Below, piece after piece: positions 1 through 8,496 of a stretch of DNA of 41,660 nucleotides. The position numbers and the translations under genes are program-made. Source of the stretch: Clostridiales bacterium (lineage in GTDB: Bacteria; Bacillota; Clostridia; Lachnospirales; Anaerotignaceae); NCBI GenBank assembly GCA_019423725.1, contig JAHZAW010000034.1, positions 78,925-120,584 on the forward strand. Reading direction: 5' to 3'. The notes under the pieces were generated by a model. It worked only from the letters and a program-made list of their open reading frames with translations. It was not told the DNA's origin and searched no databases. Every line of letters starts with the position of its first letter. Positions within the stretch are counted from its first letter, which is position 1.

Positions 1-2
1 AT

Positions 3-53
3 GTCGGGCGTTTTTATTATGCAGAAATCAAAGAAGCTGTTTTTGGAAAATAA
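3..53 (+). CDS. Possible 3' end of an upstream gene (partial)
   Basis: This frame is open from the window edge and ends at TAA (51-53), giving a tail that reads VGRFYYAEIKEAVFGK. The composition is protein-like and the stop lies just before the padR promoter. Only 16 residues are visible, so no family can be assigned and the reading may be chance. Confidence 0.3.
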   Translation, partial: VGRFYYAEIKEAVFGK

Positions 54-69
54 TACAATTAAAGAGCTG

Positions 70-98
70 TTGACATACCTAGTTAATCTATGTATAAT
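70..98 (+). promoter_or_regulatory. Sigma-A promoter of the padR operon
   Basis: TTGACA (70-75) and TATAAT (93-98) are separated by 17 bp, so both hexamers and the spacer match the consensus exactly. An imperfect palindrome covers the spacer, the -10 box and the start region, which suggests the promoter is strong unless repressed. Confidence 0.85.
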
Positions 99-120
99 AT
101 AAGCATAGATAATCTAGGTA
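76..120 (+). promoter_or_regulatory. Palindromic operator over the padR promoter
   Basis: Two 17-base arms, 76-92 and 104-120, are inverted repeats with two mismatches (outer TACCTAG / CTAGGTA, inner ATCTATG / CATAGAT). They flank the -10 box. PadR-family regulators bind dyads and commonly repress their own operons, so this is the likely autoregulatory site. Binding is inferred. Confidence 0.7.
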
Positions 121-136
121 TAAAGGAGGGAAGTTT

Positions 137-481
137 ATGGATATCGACAGAGGCCTCGTAGGAGGAAGCACCCCTCTCATGCTTTTGGCTCTTCTTGAGG
201 AGAAGGACTGCTATGGCTATGAGATAATAAAGGAGCTAAGGGAAAAGAGCAACAGCACCTTTGAGTTTAAGGAAGGCACCCTCTATCCTGTGCTTCACAG
301 GATGGAAAGCTCAGGGCTTGTAATGAGCTATAGAAAAGAGGCGGAAAACGGCAAGAGCAGGAAATATTATTCCATAACAGCCAGCGGAAAAAAGCGTCTG
401 ACTGCAGAAAAGGAACAATGGCAGGAGTTCACCACGGCGGTCAATAAAGTCATCGGGGGTGAAAACTATGCGCTCAACTGA
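137..481 (+). CDS. PadR family transcriptional regulator
   Basis: This 114-residue protein has the PadR winged-helix fold: an N-terminal LLALLEEKDCYGYEIIKEL helix-turn-helix start, the FKEGTLYPVLHRMESSGLV recognition segment at about residues 42-60, and a short C-terminal dimerisation helix. The start is supported by AAAGGAGGG at 122-130. PadR proteins of this size are usually local repressors released by a ligand or envelope stress. The 3' end overlaps the next gene by 14 bases, so the two are probably translated together. The palindrome at its promoter points to autoregulation. The effector cannot be read from sequence. Confidence 0.93.
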   Translation: MDIDRGLVGGSTPLMLLALLEEKDCYGYEIIKELREKSNSTFEFKEGTLYPVLHRMESSGLVMSYRKEAENGKSRKYYSITASGKKRLTAEKEQWQEFTTAVNKVIGGENYALN

Positions 482-1319
482 AAGGGATGACTTTATTAAA
501 AAGGTCCTGGGCCATGTAAAATTCATCTTTGACCACGAAGCCATAAGGGAAGAACTGGAAGAACATATGGAAGATATGGCTGAGGAATTTAAAGAGGAGG
601 GCATGGACGCCAAGGAGGCCATGGCAGCGGTGGTGCTCCATATGGGCGACCCGGACGAAATAGGCGAACAGCTCAATAAAGCCCATAAGCCGCTTTTAGG
701 TACGATGTGGTTGCTGTCCAAGACCGCGGCCATAATAATGATAGTCATAACCTGCCTTTCTCTGGTAATGTCCGGAGTGGGACTTATAAATAACCTTACG
801 GATGACTATGATATGGATAAGCGTTATTATGGCAATGTGCTCTATACCGTTGATGTGGGAGAGAAGTTCAAGATAGATGATCTTAATATCGTCATCGATG
901 AGCTTGTATACTATGAGAAAGGAGCCATGGAAATAAGATACCGCACATGGGATGACCCCTTTTCAAAAAGTATCGACTGGACATTTAACTTTAATTATGA
1001 ATGTTTCACCGATGAGGACGGAAACAAGTATTTAAGCGGCGGCGGAGGCGGCGGAGGCGGCCCCATATTCCGCTATCAGTCCTATATAGAAGGTTTTCCC
1101 TATGATGCGGAGAAATTCATAGTTAATTATGACTACCATGGAAGAAAGATCTACTGCGAGATACCTCTTACTGAGGCAAGGGAAGCGGCAGAGGCGGCAG
1201 CTGCTGAAAATGCAGGTTCAGCGGATACAGAAAATACATCGTATCCATCAGACATATCCAATACGGAAGGCGTATCTGCCGCAGCGGAAAAGGAGGCTGA
1301 TATAAATGAAACTGACTAG
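468..1319 (+). CDS. HAAS/DUF1700-like membrane protein paired with PadR
   Basis: The first 70 or so residues (TERDDFIKKVLGHVKF, REELEEHMEDMAEEF, AVVLHMGDPDEIGEQLN) resemble the short helical HAAS/DUF1700 domain that is typically encoded directly after padR. One membrane helix follows at about residues 80-105, then an extracytoplasmic domain containing eight consecutive glycines near residues 193-200 and an Ala/Glu-rich tail. I chose ATG 468 because GGGGGTG lies six bases upstream. A GTG at 459 is in frame but has poor spacing. It overlaps padR by 14 bases and the following gene by 14 bases. By analogy with other PadR-HAAS pairs it may be an accessory membrane protein of the regulator; its function is unknown. 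Confidence 0.75.
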   Translation: MRSTERDDFIKKVLGHVKFIFDHEAIREELEEHMEDMAEEFKEEGMDAKEAMAAVVLHMGDPDEIGEQLNKAHKPLLGTMWLLSKTAAIIMIVITCLSLVMSGVGLINNLTDDYDMDKRYYGNVLYTVDVGEKFKIDDLNIVIDELVYYEKGAMEIRYRTWDDPFSKSIDWTFNFNYECFTDEDGNKYLSGGGGGGGGPIFRYQSYIEGFPYDAEKFIVNYDYHGRKIYCEIPLTEAREAAEAAAAENAGSADTENTSYPSDISNTEGVSAAAEKEADINETD

Positions 1320-1962
1320 AAAGATAAACAGCCTCAGCCGTGGAAAACAGACGATACTTTTTATAATTATAGCTTTGGTGCTTATGGCTTTCAGAGTTGG
1401 GATATCAAAGAACAAATATCTTAGTCCAGAAGATGTAATGTATGCCTGCGAAAGGGGACTGCACTACGGCCCTTCGGAAAAGGTATTAAAAACAGTAATA
1501 CAGGGGAAAAATGCCCTTGTGATCGGAAAATGTGATGAAGGACTTTCATCGGTCAGAGCAACAAAGGGGCTTTTGTTCTGGAATCTTGGTTATGATGGAT
1601 CAGGTACAGCTGTAGAGGGGTTATGTTCCACAGACACCATAGATGCCTGGTATGACGAAAAATTCAATCTCGTTTATGGCATAAGTATGATCGAAGGTGT
1701 GAAGTCCGTTACGGTCATTATGGGAGAAGGAGAAACAGAGCTTTTCGGACTGAAAATGGACGTGGATAAGGACGGATTTTTCTATGGAACTCCTGAGAAC
1801 TATAAATACAAGGAAGATGAATGGCCCTATACCCTATATATTTCTGGCAGCGACAAGGATGGGAACCTGCTATATGAATCCGGACTTGAGGGCGAGGAGA
1901 TATTTGACTCAGACGGCTCTTTGATTTATAGTAGTTTCAGAGAAACTACGGGAGCTGAATAA
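1306..1962 (+). CDS. Unknown membrane-anchored protein
   Basis: I do not recognise a family. The 218-residue protein has a basic N-terminus (KLTRKINSLSRGKQ), one hydrophobic helix at about residues 17-32, and then a soluble, probably extracytoplasmic domain rich in acidic and aromatic residues. AAAAGGAGG upstream supports the ATG at 1306. It overlaps the HAAS-type gene by 14 bases, so it belongs to the same operon and presumably the same envelope-related function. hemW starts two bases after its stop. Confidence 0.7.
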   Translation: MKLTRKINSLSRGKQTILFIIIALVLMAFRVGISKNKYLSPEDVMYACERGLHYGPSEKVLKTVIQGKNALVIGKCDEGLSSVRATKGLLFWNLGYDGSGTAVEGLCSTDTIDAWYDEKFNLVYGISMIEGVKSVTVIMGEGETELFGLKMDVDKDGFFYGTPENYKYKEDEWPYTLYISGSDKDGNLLYESGLEGEEIFDSDGSLIYSSFRETTGAE

Positions 1963-1964
1963 AA

Positions 1965-3092
1965 TTGAAGGATAAAATTTCATTATATATACACATACCA
2001 TTCTGCGTAAGAAAATGCCTTTACTGTGACTTTCCCTCCTTTTCCGGACTGGAAAGCATATTTGAGGACTATACGAACAGACTGTGCAGGGAAATAGACG
2101 AGGCGTATCCTGATTTTTACGGTATGGGTGTAAAAAGCATATTTGTAGGGGGAGGGACGCCATCGGTCCTTCCTCCTGTTCTTTTGGGAAAAATATCCGA
2201 TAAGATATTTTCAAAATTTGATGTTGACTCAGATGCGGAAATAACAATTGAGACCAATCCCGGAACTTTGGATGCCAAAAAGCTGGGGGAAATAAAAAGC
2301 ATGTATTTCAACCGTCTGAGCATGGGGCTTCAGGCCTGGCAGGACAGGCTCCTTAAAAAGCTGGGGCGTATCCATAGTGCCGATGAGTTCGAGACTAATT
2401 TTTTACAGGCCAGGGATGCAGGATTTAAGAATATTAATGTAGATATTATGTTTGCTCTGCCTTCCCAGACCATGGATGACTGGGAAGAGACAGTGGAGAA
2501 GGTAATGAAACTTGGGCCTGAGCATATTTCCGCCTACAGCCTTATTATAGAGGAAGGAACACCATTTTATGATATGTTCGGCAGGGGAGAGTTAAAGGAG
2601 ACAGATGAGGATACGGACAGAAAAATGTATTATCTGGCAAAGGAAATGCTTTCAGACAAGGGCTACAGGCAGTATGAGATAAGCAATTTTGCAAAGGAAG
2701 GCTTTGAGTGTTACCACAACAAGGTCTACTGGCGCACGGAAGAATACCGTGGATTTGGCTTTGGAGCCCATTCATATGTTGACGGCGCCAGGTTCCACAA
2801 CACCTATGACATGAAAAAATATCTGGCTGGTGACGGCCTCAGGGAGGACGAGGAAATACTCACCCTTCAGGAGAAGGAAGAAGAATTTATGTTCATGGGG
2901 CTCCGAATGAACGAGGGCGTATCCAAAGACGAGTTTTATAAAAGATTCGGAGAAAGCATGGACAGTGTATACGGAGACGAGATAAAGGAGCTGGTTTCAG
3001 AAGAATTATTAAAAACCAGCGGAGACAGACTGAGCCTTACGGAGAGGGGCATAGATGTTTCAAATTCAGTATTTGAAAAATTCATAAGATAG
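1965..3092 (+). CDS. hemW: Radical SAM heme chaperone HemW
   Basis: HemW, formerly called an oxygen-independent coproporphyrinogen oxidase homologue, binds heme and a 4Fe-4S cluster and delivers heme to target proteins. The N-terminus YIHIPFCVRKCLYCDF carries the radical-SAM cysteines C14, C18 and C21, and GGGTPS follows near residue 63. At 375 residues it has the usual length, with a C-terminal HemW winged-helix region. The start is TTG at 1965, two bases after the previous stop, with a weak ribosome site. hemW just upstream of hrcA is a common arrangement in Bacillota. A terminator follows at 3115. Confidence 0.93.
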   Translation: MKDKISLYIHIPFCVRKCLYCDFPSFSGLESIFEDYTNRLCREIDEAYPDFYGMGVKSIFVGGGTPSVLPPVLLGKISDKIFSKFDVDSDAEITIETNPGTLDAKKLGEIKSMYFNRLSMGLQAWQDRLLKKLGRIHSADEFETNFLQARDAGFKNINVDIMFALPSQTMDDWEETVEKVMKLGPEHISAYSLIIEEGTPFYDMFGRGELKETDEDTDRKMYYLAKEMLSDKGYRQYEISNFAKEGFECYHNKVYWRTEEYRGFGFGAHSYVDGARFHNTYDMKKYLAGDGLREDEEILTLQEKEEEFMFMGLRMNEGVSKDEFYKRFGESMDSVYGDEIKELVSEELLKTSGDRLSLTERGIDVSNSVFEKFIR

Positions 3093-3114
3093 ATAAAGAG
3101 ATAAATAATAAGAT

Positions 3115-3144
3115 GGCGGCTGTCCTAAGACAGCCGTCTTTTTT
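3115..3144 (+). terminator. Rho-independent terminator after hemW
   Basis: The stem GGCGGCTGTC / GACAGCCGTC has a CTAA loop and one G-T pair, and is followed by TTTTTTAT. It separates hemW from the heat-shock operon. Confidence 0.88.
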
Positions 3145-3346
3145 ATGGGCTGGCATTTTAGAATATACTCCGGTCAATGGCTGAATGGATAACTAAATGA
3201 AAGAATATGGTCATTTTACCGGCTTTTGACCCAGGAAGTCTGGGTATCAGAAGGCTTTAAACACCTATATTGGGTGTATATCTGCCTATTATTAGCGCAC
3301 CTTAAAAATTCTTTTGAAAATCTTAATAAATTATTGCTAAAAGCAC
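3145..3346. other. Intergenic stretch with small hairpins, no gene seen
   Basis: No plausible reading frame is present between the hemW terminator and the hrcA promoter. Two small inverted repeats are visible: ACCCAG / CTGGGT around 3229-3245 and ACACC / GGTGT around 3260-3278. No known riboswitch or RNA family was recognised. Confidence 0.4.
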
Positions 3347-3375
3347 TTGACATATTTATGGGAAGGTGATATTTT
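3347..3375 (+). promoter_or_regulatory. Promoter of the hrcA-grpE-dnaK-dnaJ operon
   Basis: TTGACA (3347-3352) is followed after 17 bp by TATTTT (3370-3375). The expected start point is near 3382, immediately before the CIRCE operator, so HrcA bound there would block initiation or early elongation. Confidence 0.78.
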
Positions 3376-3387
3376 ATGTATTAAAGA

Positions 3388-3414
3388 TTAGCACTCACAA
3401 TAAATGAGTGCTAA
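3388..3414 (+). promoter_or_regulatory. CIRCE operator of the hrcA operon
   Basis: TTAGCACTC, a nine-base spacer and GAGTGCTAA match the canonical CIRCE element exactly. HrcA binds it as a dimer at normal temperature and releases it when GroEL is titrated by misfolded protein. Confidence 0.98.
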
Positions 3415-3438
3415 CAGATGGGCAAAGGAGATGGGAAT

Positions 3439-4515
3439 ATGCAGATGAATGAAAGAAAAATAAGAATCCTTCAGGCTATCATAAAAGATTACATCGATAC
3501 TGCAGAACCTGTCGGCTCAAGAACCATTGCCAAAAAATATAATCTTGGAGTAAGTTCCGCCACCATAAGAAACGAGATGAGCGATCTTGAGGAAATGGGA
3601 CTTATAGTCCAGCCCCATGCTTCGGCGGGAAGGATACCATCGGATAAGGGCTACAGATATTATGTTGACAGTATCCTTCAGAAGAAGGAACTGATGACAA
3701 AGGACGATCAGAATTTCCTCAAAGATACGGTCACAAAGAACATAAGCCAGATCGAGTATCTTATGGAGGAAACTGCCAGAGCGCTTTCAGCGATGACAAA
3801 TTATACGACATTTATATCAGAACCTGTAATAAGAAAGACGACGCTCAAACAGGTCAGACTTCTTCCCCTAGACGATATTTCGGTTATGCTGGTCGTAGCC
3901 ACAGGAGAAAATCACATCAAGCATTATGTGATACCTGTAAAGGAGAGCATAGGGGAGACAGAGCTCAACCAGATGAATGAGGAAATAAACACCCTCATAA
4001 AAGGAAAAACAAGGGATGATCTTAATGATGAGGTCATAAGTGCTCTTTCGGAGATAACGAGGGATCACAACGAACTCTTAAAGCCGATGCTCAAAAACAT
4101 AAGAAAGACGATTGCATCAGCGGAAAGCGTTCAGATACATCTGAGCGGAGAGAAAAACATCCTTGACTTCCCAGAGTTCAGCGATATAGACAAGGCAAGG
4201 ACCCTCTTCAACACGCTGGAGGAAAAAGATGTACTGCTCAATATAATAGGTGATACGGGAAGCGGAAAGACTGATGTTTCCATCGGCGCCGAAAATGAGC
4301 TGGAAGAGATGAAAAACTGCAGCGTTATAAAAACAAGCTATAAGGTAGGCGATGACGTATACGGCACCATCGGAATAATCGGTCCCACAAGAATGGATTA
4401 TGGACAGGTGATATCGGTGCTCAACGGAATGGCCAAGAACATAGAAAATATAATGAACTCCTCGACGCGGAGGAAAAACAAGGCGATTGAAGGGAAGGAT
4501 AAGTTAAATGAATAG
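3439..4515 (+). CDS. hrcA: Heat-inducible transcription repressor HrcA
   Basis: HrcA represses class I heat-shock genes through CIRCE. The N-terminal winged helix is visible (ILQAIIKDYIDTAEPVGSR, VSSATIRNEMSDLEEMGLI, PHASAGRIPSDKGYRYYVD), followed by the long GAF-like HrcA domain and the C-terminal GPTRMDYGQVISVL segment. I prefer ATG 3439 because AAAGGAG (3424-3430) sits eight bases upstream; an in-frame ATG at 3418 lacks a site. The product is then 358 residues, normal for the family. grpE begins eight bases before its end. Confidence 0.96.
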   Translation: MQMNERKIRILQAIIKDYIDTAEPVGSRTIAKKYNLGVSSATIRNEMSDLEEMGLIVQPHASAGRIPSDKGYRYYVDSILQKKELMTKDDQNFLKDTVTKNISQIEYLMEETARALSAMTNYTTFISEPVIRKTTLKQVRLLPLDDISVMLVVATGENHIKHYVIPVKESIGETELNQMNEEINTLIKGKTRDDLNDEVISALSEITRDHNELLKPMLKNIRKTIASAESVQIHLSGEKNILDFPEFSDIDKARTLFNTLEEKDVLLNIIGDTGSGKTDVSIGAENELEEMKNCSVIKTSYKVGDDVYGTIGIIGPTRMDYGQVISVLNGMAKNIENIMNSSTRRKNKAIEGKDKLNE

Positions 4516-5197
4516 CGATGAAAACAAGGAAAAGGATGTAAAGGCCGAAGAAACAAATAAAGCCGAGACACCTGAAAATACCCAGGATACAGAAGCTGAA
4601 AAAGCGGATAAAGCAGAAAATGCTGAAACTGAGAAAACAGAAGCTCAGGAAGATGCAAAAAGCGGTGATGATGAGGCTGCTTCCGGAAAGAAAAAGGAAG
4701 ACGGCGAGAAAAAAGGATTATTTAAAAATAAAAACGCAAAATATGAAAAAGAAATAGAAGAGCTCAGCACAAAACTTGCTGAAGCCCAGGACAGATTCCA
4801 GAGGACGCTGGCTGAGTTTGATAACTTCAGAAAGCGTACCATGAAGGAAAAGGCAAGTATGTATGATGACGGTGTGAGAGATACCATCGAAAAACTGCTT
4901 CCCATATTCGACAACCTTGAAAGAGCCATCAGTTCCGTAGAGGGAAAGGTCGATGAGGATGATCCCCTTCTTAAGGGAGTAAAACTTACGGATAAGCAGC
5001 TGAAAGAAATACTTGCAGCCATGGGAGTTGAGGAGATCAAAGCCCTTGGTGAACAGTTCGATCCTAACCTTCACGCAGCCGTTGCCCATGTGGACGACGA
5101 GAATTACGGAGAAAACGAAGTAATTATCGACATGCTTAAAGGTTATAAATATAAAGATAAAGTTATCAGACACAGTATGGTCAAGGTGGCCAACTGA
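4508..5197 (+). CDS. grpE: Nucleotide exchange factor GrpE
   Basis: GrpE releases ADP from DnaK. The first 75 or so residues are a low-complexity acidic/Lys-rich extension (repeated AEKADKAENAE-like stretches). The long coiled coil then follows (YEKEIEELSTKLAEAQDRFQ), with the hallmark RTLAEFDNFRKRTMKEK and the C-terminal beta domain (GEQFDPNLHAAVAHV, EVIIDMLKGYKYKDKVIR). The length of 229 residues is at the long end because of the N-terminal tail. The ATG lies inside the hrcA 3' end, which suggests translational coupling. Confidence 0.97.
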   Translation: MNSDENKEKDVKAEETNKAETPENTQDTEAEKADKAENAETEKTEAQEDAKSGDDEAASGKKKEDGEKKGLFKNKNAKYEKEIEELSTKLAEAQDRFQRTLAEFDNFRKRTMKEKASMYDDGVRDTIEKLLPIFDNLERAISSVEGKVDEDDPLLKGVKLTDKQLKEILAAMGVEEIKALGEQFDPNLHAAVAHVDDENYGENEVIIDMLKGYKYKDKVIRHSMVKVAN

Positions 5198-5249
5198 TTT
5201 AAAAATGAAAATTCAAATTAATTGTTAAATATTCAGGAGGAATTTTATT

Positions 5250-7103
5250 ATGGGAAAAATAATAGGTATTGACCTTGGTACAACAAACTCATGTGTAGCT
5301 GTTATGGAGGGCGGACAGCCCGTTGTTATCGTTAACTCTGATGGAGCAAGAACAACTCCTTCAGTAGTAGGTTTTGCTAAAAACGGCGAGCGTCTTATCG
5401 GCGACTCAGCAAAACGTCAGGCCATCACAAACCCTGACAGAACAATCAGTTCGATCAAACGTCACATGGGTGAAAACTACAAAGTAACTATAGATGATAA
5501 ACATTACTCACCTCAGGAAATTTCAGCTATGATCCTTCAGAAACTTAAAGGCGATGCTGAAAGCTACCTTGGCGAGACAGTTTCAGAAGCTGTAATCACA
5601 GTTCCCGCATACTTCTCAGATGCCCAGAGACAGGCAACAAAGGATGCCGGCAAGATCGCAGGCCTTGATGTAAAACGTATCATCAACGAGCCTACAGCAG
5701 CAGCCCTTGCTTATGGTCTTGATAACGAGAAGGAACAGAAGATCATGGTATACGACCTTGGCGGTGGTACATTCGATGTATCTATCATTGAGATCGGCGA
5801 CGGCGTCGTAGAAGTTCTTGCCACAAACGGTGATACAAGACTTGGCGGCGATGACTTCGATGCAAGGATCATCAACTACCTTGTAAGCGAATTCAAGAAA
5901 GCAGAAGGCATCGACCTTTCAACAGATAAGATGGCTATGCAGAGACTTAAAGAAGCAGCTGAGAAAGCTAAGAAAGAGCTTTCAACAGTAACTTCATCAA
6001 ATATCAACCTTCCTTTCATCACAATGAACCAGGATGGTCCTAAACATCTGGATATAACTCTTTCAAGGGCTAAATTCGATGAACTTACATCAGACCTTGT
6101 TGATAAGACAATGGGTCCCGTAAGAAATGCCCTTGCAGATGCTGGCCTTACAGCAGCAGACCTTGACAAAGTCCTCCTTGTAGGTGGTTCAACAAGGATC
6201 CCCGCTGTTCAGGAAGCAGTTAAGAAGATCACAGGCAAAGAGCCCTTCAAAGGTATCAACCCCGATGAATGTGTTGCAATCGGTGCATCTATCCAGGGTG
6301 GTAAGATGGCAGGAGATGCCGGTGCATCAAGCATCCTTCTTCTTGATGTAACACCTCTTTCACTTGGTATCGAGACCCTTGGCGGTGTAGCAACAAAACT
6401 TATCGAAAGAAATACAACTATCCCTACAAATAAGAAACAGATATTCTCAACAGCAGAGGATAACCAGACAGCCGTTGATATCCACGTTGTACAGGGTGAG
6501 AGACCTCTTGCAAAGGATAACAAGACACTGGGAAGCTTCAGACTTGAAGGTATCGCACCCGCAAGAAGAGGTGTTCCTCAGATCGAAGTTGCATTCGATA
6601 TCGATGCCAACGGTATTGTACACGTATCAGCTAAGGACCTTGGAACAGGCAAAGAGCAGGATATAACTATCACAGCATCTACAAACCTCAGTGAGGAAGA
6701 AATAGATAAGGCTGTTAAAGAGGCTGAGCAGTACGCAGAGGCTGATAAGAAACGTAAGGAAGCTATCGATGTTAAGAACGAGGCTGACTCACTCATATTC
6801 CAGACAGAAAAGACTCTTGGAGAGCTTGAAGGCAAGATCTCTGATGCAGATAAGACAGAAGTTCAGAATGAGCTCGCAAAACTTAAGACAGCAGTTGAGA
6901 ACAAAAATGTTGAGACAATGACAGATGCGGAAGTTGAAGAGATCAAGACAGCTACAGAATCTCTCAAGAACGCATTCTATAAGATTTCTGAAGAATTATA
7001 CAAACAGACACAGGCTGCCGGCGGACAGGGAGCACAGGGAGCTGACCCTGGAGCAAACAATTCTGATCCAAATGTAGTTGACGGCGACTACAAAGAAATG
7101 TAA
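5250..7103 (+). CDS. dnaK: Chaperone DnaK (Hsp70)
   Basis: This is the ATP-dependent Hsp70 that works with DnaJ and GrpE in the cytoplasm. The ATPase domain (about residues 1-365) shows IGIDLGTTNSCVAV, VTVPAYFSDAQRQATKDAG, YDLGGGTFDVS and LVGGSTRIPAVQ. The linker and substrate domain follow (DVTPLSLGIETLGG, NTTIPT), then a helical lid and a Gly/Ala/Gln tail ending VVDGDYKEM. The length of 617 matches Gram-positive DnaK. AGGAGG precedes the ATG. Its third positions are richer in favoured codons than its neighbours, as expected for a highly expressed gene. Confidence 0.99.
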   Translation: MGKIIGIDLGTTNSCVAVMEGGQPVVIVNSDGARTTPSVVGFAKNGERLIGDSAKRQAITNPDRTISSIKRHMGENYKVTIDDKHYSPQEISAMILQKLKGDAESYLGETVSEAVITVPAYFSDAQRQATKDAGKIAGLDVKRIINEPTAAALAYGLDNEKEQKIMVYDLGGGTFDVSIIEIGDGVVEVLATNGDTRLGGDDFDARIINYLVSEFKKAEGIDLSTDKMAMQRLKEAAEKAKKELSTVTSSNINLPFITMNQDGPKHLDITLSRAKFDELTSDLVDKTMGPVRNALADAGLTAADLDKVLLVGGSTRIPAVQEAVKKITGKEPFKGINPDECVAIGASIQGGKMAGDAGASSILLLDVTPLSLGIETLGGVATKLIERNTTIPTNKKQIFSTAEDNQTAVDIHVVQGERPLAKDNKTLGSFRLEGIAPARRGVPQIEVAFDIDANGIVHVSAKDLGTGKEQDITITASTNLSEEEIDKAVKEAEQYAEADKKRKEAIDVKNEADSLIFQTEKTLGELEGKISDADKTEVQNELAKLKTAVENKNVETMTDAEVEEIKTATESLKNAFYKISEELYKQTQAAGGQGAQGADPGANNSDPNVVDGDYKEM

Positions 7104-7116
7104 TATATAAAACAGT

Positions 7117-7149
7117 GCGAAGAGAGCCTTTCAAAAAGGCCCTCTTTGC
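7117..7149 (+). terminator. Hairpin between dnaK and dnaJ (processing site or leaky terminator)
   Basis: AGAGAGCCTT and AAGGCCCTCT form an imperfect stem-loop in the 80-base dnaK-dnaJ gap. No run of T follows, so complete termination is unlikely. RNA processing or partial polarity that lowers dnaJ relative to dnaK is more plausible. Confidence 0.45.
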
Positions 7150-7190
7150 TGGTTAAAAATGATAAAAACATTTGACGGCGGGTGAAGAAG

Positions 7191-8336
7191 TTGGCAGATA
7201 AAAGAGATTATTATGACGTCCTGGGTGTCAGCAAGGGCGCAAATGAAGATGAAATAAAAAAAGCATATCGTAAACTGGCAAAAAAATATCATCCTGACGC
7301 TAATCCCGGAGACAAAACCGCCGAGGAGAAGTTTAAGGAAGTAAATGAGGCCTATGAAGTACTGAGTGATACTCAGAAGCGTGCCCAGTATGACCAGTTT
7401 GGCCATGCGGCCTTTGAGCAGGGCGGCATGGGCGGCGGAGCCGGTGGATTCTACGGCGGAGCCGACTTTGACATGAGTGATATATTCAGTATGTTTGGAT
7501 TTGGCGGAGGCAGTGCTGCCAGAAGAAATGGACCCATGAGAGGCCGAGACGTGAATATCACCATTCAGATATCCTTTGAGGAAGCGGTATTTGGATGCAA
7601 GAAGGATATTCAGGTCAATGTTACGGATACCTGCGATACATGCCACGGAACAGGAGCAAAACCTGGTACCCATGCTGAGACCTGCCGTAAATGTAACGGT
7701 ACAGGCCAGGAGAGGGTCGTACAGCAGTCCATTTTCGGAACCATGCAGACCACAAGGACTTGTTCGGCCTGCCACGGTACAGGTAAGACCATCAAGGATC
7801 CCTGCCCTACATGCCGAGGAACAGGTTTCGTTAAGAAAACAAAGAAATATGAGATCACCATACCTAAGGGAATCGACCATGGCCAGACCATACGTCTTTC
7901 AGGCAAAGGCGAAGCCGGCATAAACGGCGGCAGCTATGGAGACCTGCTGGTAACTGTATATGTAAAGCCTCATACTTATTTTGTACGTAAGGGAATGGAT
8001 ATCTACAGCGATAAGACCATATCATTCACCGAGGCTATACTTGGCGGAGAAATAACTATCAATACCATCTACGGCGAGGAAAAATATACGGTCAAACCCG
8101 GAACACAGCCCAATACTGTAATAACCCTTAAAAACTGTGGTGTTCCAAGCCTCAGAAATGAAAAGATAAAAGGAAACCAGATAGTCACTCTTAAGGTAAG
8201 CATACCCACTAACCTTACGGAGAAACAAAAGATGATGCTCCATAACTGGAACAATCCCGATCTTGTCGTTGAACTTCCCGGAGGGGAAAAACCTAAAAAA
8301 ACATTGAAGGACAAGATGAAGGAAATGCTGGAATAA
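7191..8336 (+). CDS. dnaJ: Chaperone DnaJ (Hsp40)
   Basis: DnaJ delivers substrates to DnaK and stimulates its ATPase. The J domain at the N-terminus has the HPD motif (KYHPDANPGD). A Gly/Phe-rich linker follows, then four zinc-binding CxxCxGxG repeats (CDTCHGTG, CRKCNGTG, CSACHGTG, CPTCRGTG) and the C-terminal beta domains. I chose TTG 7191, giving the family-typical ADKRDYYDVLG N-terminus, because GGCGGGTG lies six bases upstream. GTG 7182 is in frame but lacks a site. The product is 381 residues, standard length. Confidence 0.97.
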   Translation: MADKRDYYDVLGVSKGANEDEIKKAYRKLAKKYHPDANPGDKTAEEKFKEVNEAYEVLSDTQKRAQYDQFGHAAFEQGGMGGGAGGFYGGADFDMSDIFSMFGFGGGSAARRNGPMRGRDVNITIQISFEEAVFGCKKDIQVNVTDTCDTCHGTGAKPGTHAETCRKCNGTGQERVVQQSIFGTMQTTRTCSACHGTGKTIKDPCPTCRGTGFVKKTKKYEITIPKGIDHGQTIRLSGKGEAGINGGSYGDLLVTVYVKPHTYFVRKGMDIYSDKTISFTEAILGGEITINTIYGEEKYTVKPGTQPNTVITLKNCGVPSLRNEKIKGNQIVTLKVSIPTNLTEKQKMMLHNWNNPDLVVELPGGEKPKKTLKDKMKEMLE

Positions 8337-8348
8337 AAATCAGATTAG

Positions 8349-8382
8349 CCGTACACATAAATCTATGTGTACGGTTTTTTAT
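8349..8382 (+). terminator. Rho-independent terminator after dnaJ
   Basis: CCGTACACATA and TATGTGTACGG form a perfect 11-bp stem with an AATC loop, followed by TTTTTTATT. It ends the heat-shock operon. Confidence 0.95.
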
Positions 8383-8496
8383 TATAAAAAATCCACAATC
8401 CTTTTACAAATGATGGAATATTGACCGTATTTTTAAAAAGTTTTATACTGTTAACTGTAACGATTTGGCAATATGAGTAAAATTAAGGTGGTTATA

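Noticed and set aside
311..748. 145-codon minus-strand frame opposite padR and the HAAS-type gene
   Set aside because: It lies wholly antisense to two overlapping, well-supported genes, and its Ser/Leu-rich translation has no family features.
3145..3346. Riboswitch or small RNA before the heat-shock promoter
   Set aside because: The two hairpins are short, no known aptamer core was recognised, and a terminator and a separate promoter flank the stretch. It is left as an unexplained intergenic region.
7131..7880. 249-codon minus-strand frame opposite dnaJ
   Set aside because: It is the antisense of the DnaJ zinc-finger and Gly-rich codons, with no ribosome site and no recognisable product.
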